Position numbers and translations under genes: made by a program. A stretch of 6,403 nucleotides of DNA, from positions 1 through 6,403 of the forward strand of contig CAMAUG010000226.1 in assembly GCA_945861255.1 (NCBI GenBank), written 5' to 3'. How positions within the stretch are numbered: position 1 is the first letter of the stretch; each line of letters opens with the position of its first letter. The notes under the pieces were generated by a model. It was given only the letters and a program-made list of their open reading frames with translations. It did not search any database and was not told the origin of the DNA. Source of the DNA: Candidatus Sulfopaludibacter sp. SbA3 (GTDB lineage: Bacteria; Acidobacteriota; Terriglobia; Bryobacterales; Bryobacteraceae). Of this stretch, positions 6,311 to 6,403 are shown in pieces.

Positions 6311-6403
6311 TGAGGGTTCACGATCGCCGTGACACGCGTCCAATGGCGCTAGCGGGACGCACCCGCGTTTGACGGTTTCCGAGGCGGTGACTCGAGTACT
6401 CGC

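Larger units (their letters stand above)
6029..6403. other. GC-rich, hairpin-dense region without a convincing gene
   Basis: No frame here resembles a known protein. One minus-strand frame is open from the window edge to a TGA at 6209-6211 (about 64 codons), which is not unusual in DNA this GC-rich. Inverted repeats are frequent: TGGCC/GGCCA (6070-6074 / 6080-6084), GGGGCC/GGCCCC (6116-6121 / 6138-6143), CAACGGC/GCCgGTTG (6251-6257 / 6266-6273) and TCACG/CGTGA (6318-6322 / 6328-6332). A 10-bp palindrome CGAGTACTCG lies at 6393-6402. The region could hold a structured RNA or simply be GC-rich spacer. I found no tRNA T-arm or known RNA consensus. Confidence 0.5.

Noticed and set aside
6209..6403. 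Minus-strand partial open frame from the right edge ending at TGA 6209-6211
   Set aside because: About 64 open codons in GC-rich DNA is expected by chance, and the Pro/Arg/Thr-rich product matches nothing known. The hairpin just after the stop is suggestive but insufficient.

Overview
The window looks like a chromosomal segment of a GC-rich soil-type bacterium, most likely an Acidobacteriota member. The strongest pointer is the secreted protein at 213-1319. Its DGRPDFSGFWTNL and GHYEGDTLVVETTNFN motifs belong, from memory, to a family heavily expanded in Solibacter-like Acidobacteriota. The assignment is inferred from that recollection and was not tested by a search. No phage, transposon, CRISPR array, rRNA or tRNA was recognised.

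Layout. Positions 1-212 are a non-coding left edge with a 10-bp direct repeat and two small inverted repeats. Positions 213-1319 (minus) encode a 368-aa secreted protein of unknown function. A 416-bp divergent intergenic region (1320-1735) separates it from a 414-aa RhlE-like DEAD-box RNA helicase (1736-2980, plus). A short hairpin-rich spacer (2981-3165) lies between that gene and a convergent 2.8-kb gene (3166-5970, minus). That gene encodes a 934-aa Tat-targeted molybdenum hydroxylase of the xanthine dehydrogenase / aldehyde oxidoreductase superfamily. In it, the two-[2Fe-2S] module and the molybdopterin module are fused in one chain. Upstream of it is a GC-rich, hairpin-dense stretch (about 6006-6403) with no convincing gene.

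The three genes appear to be independent transcription units. Neighbours are divergent or convergent, and two have good Shine-Dalgarno sequences of their own. The molybdoenzyme also has a perfect TATAAT -10 box. Nothing suggests a shared pathway: one gene is RNA metabolism, one a cell-envelope oxidoreductase, one an unknown exported protein.

The most noteworthy item is the fused, exported molybdoenzyme. It has no FAD subunit, cytochrome partner or maturation chaperone beside it, and its active-site loops differ from those of purine-oxidising xanthine dehydrogenases. I see no evidence for a wholly new multi-gene system here.
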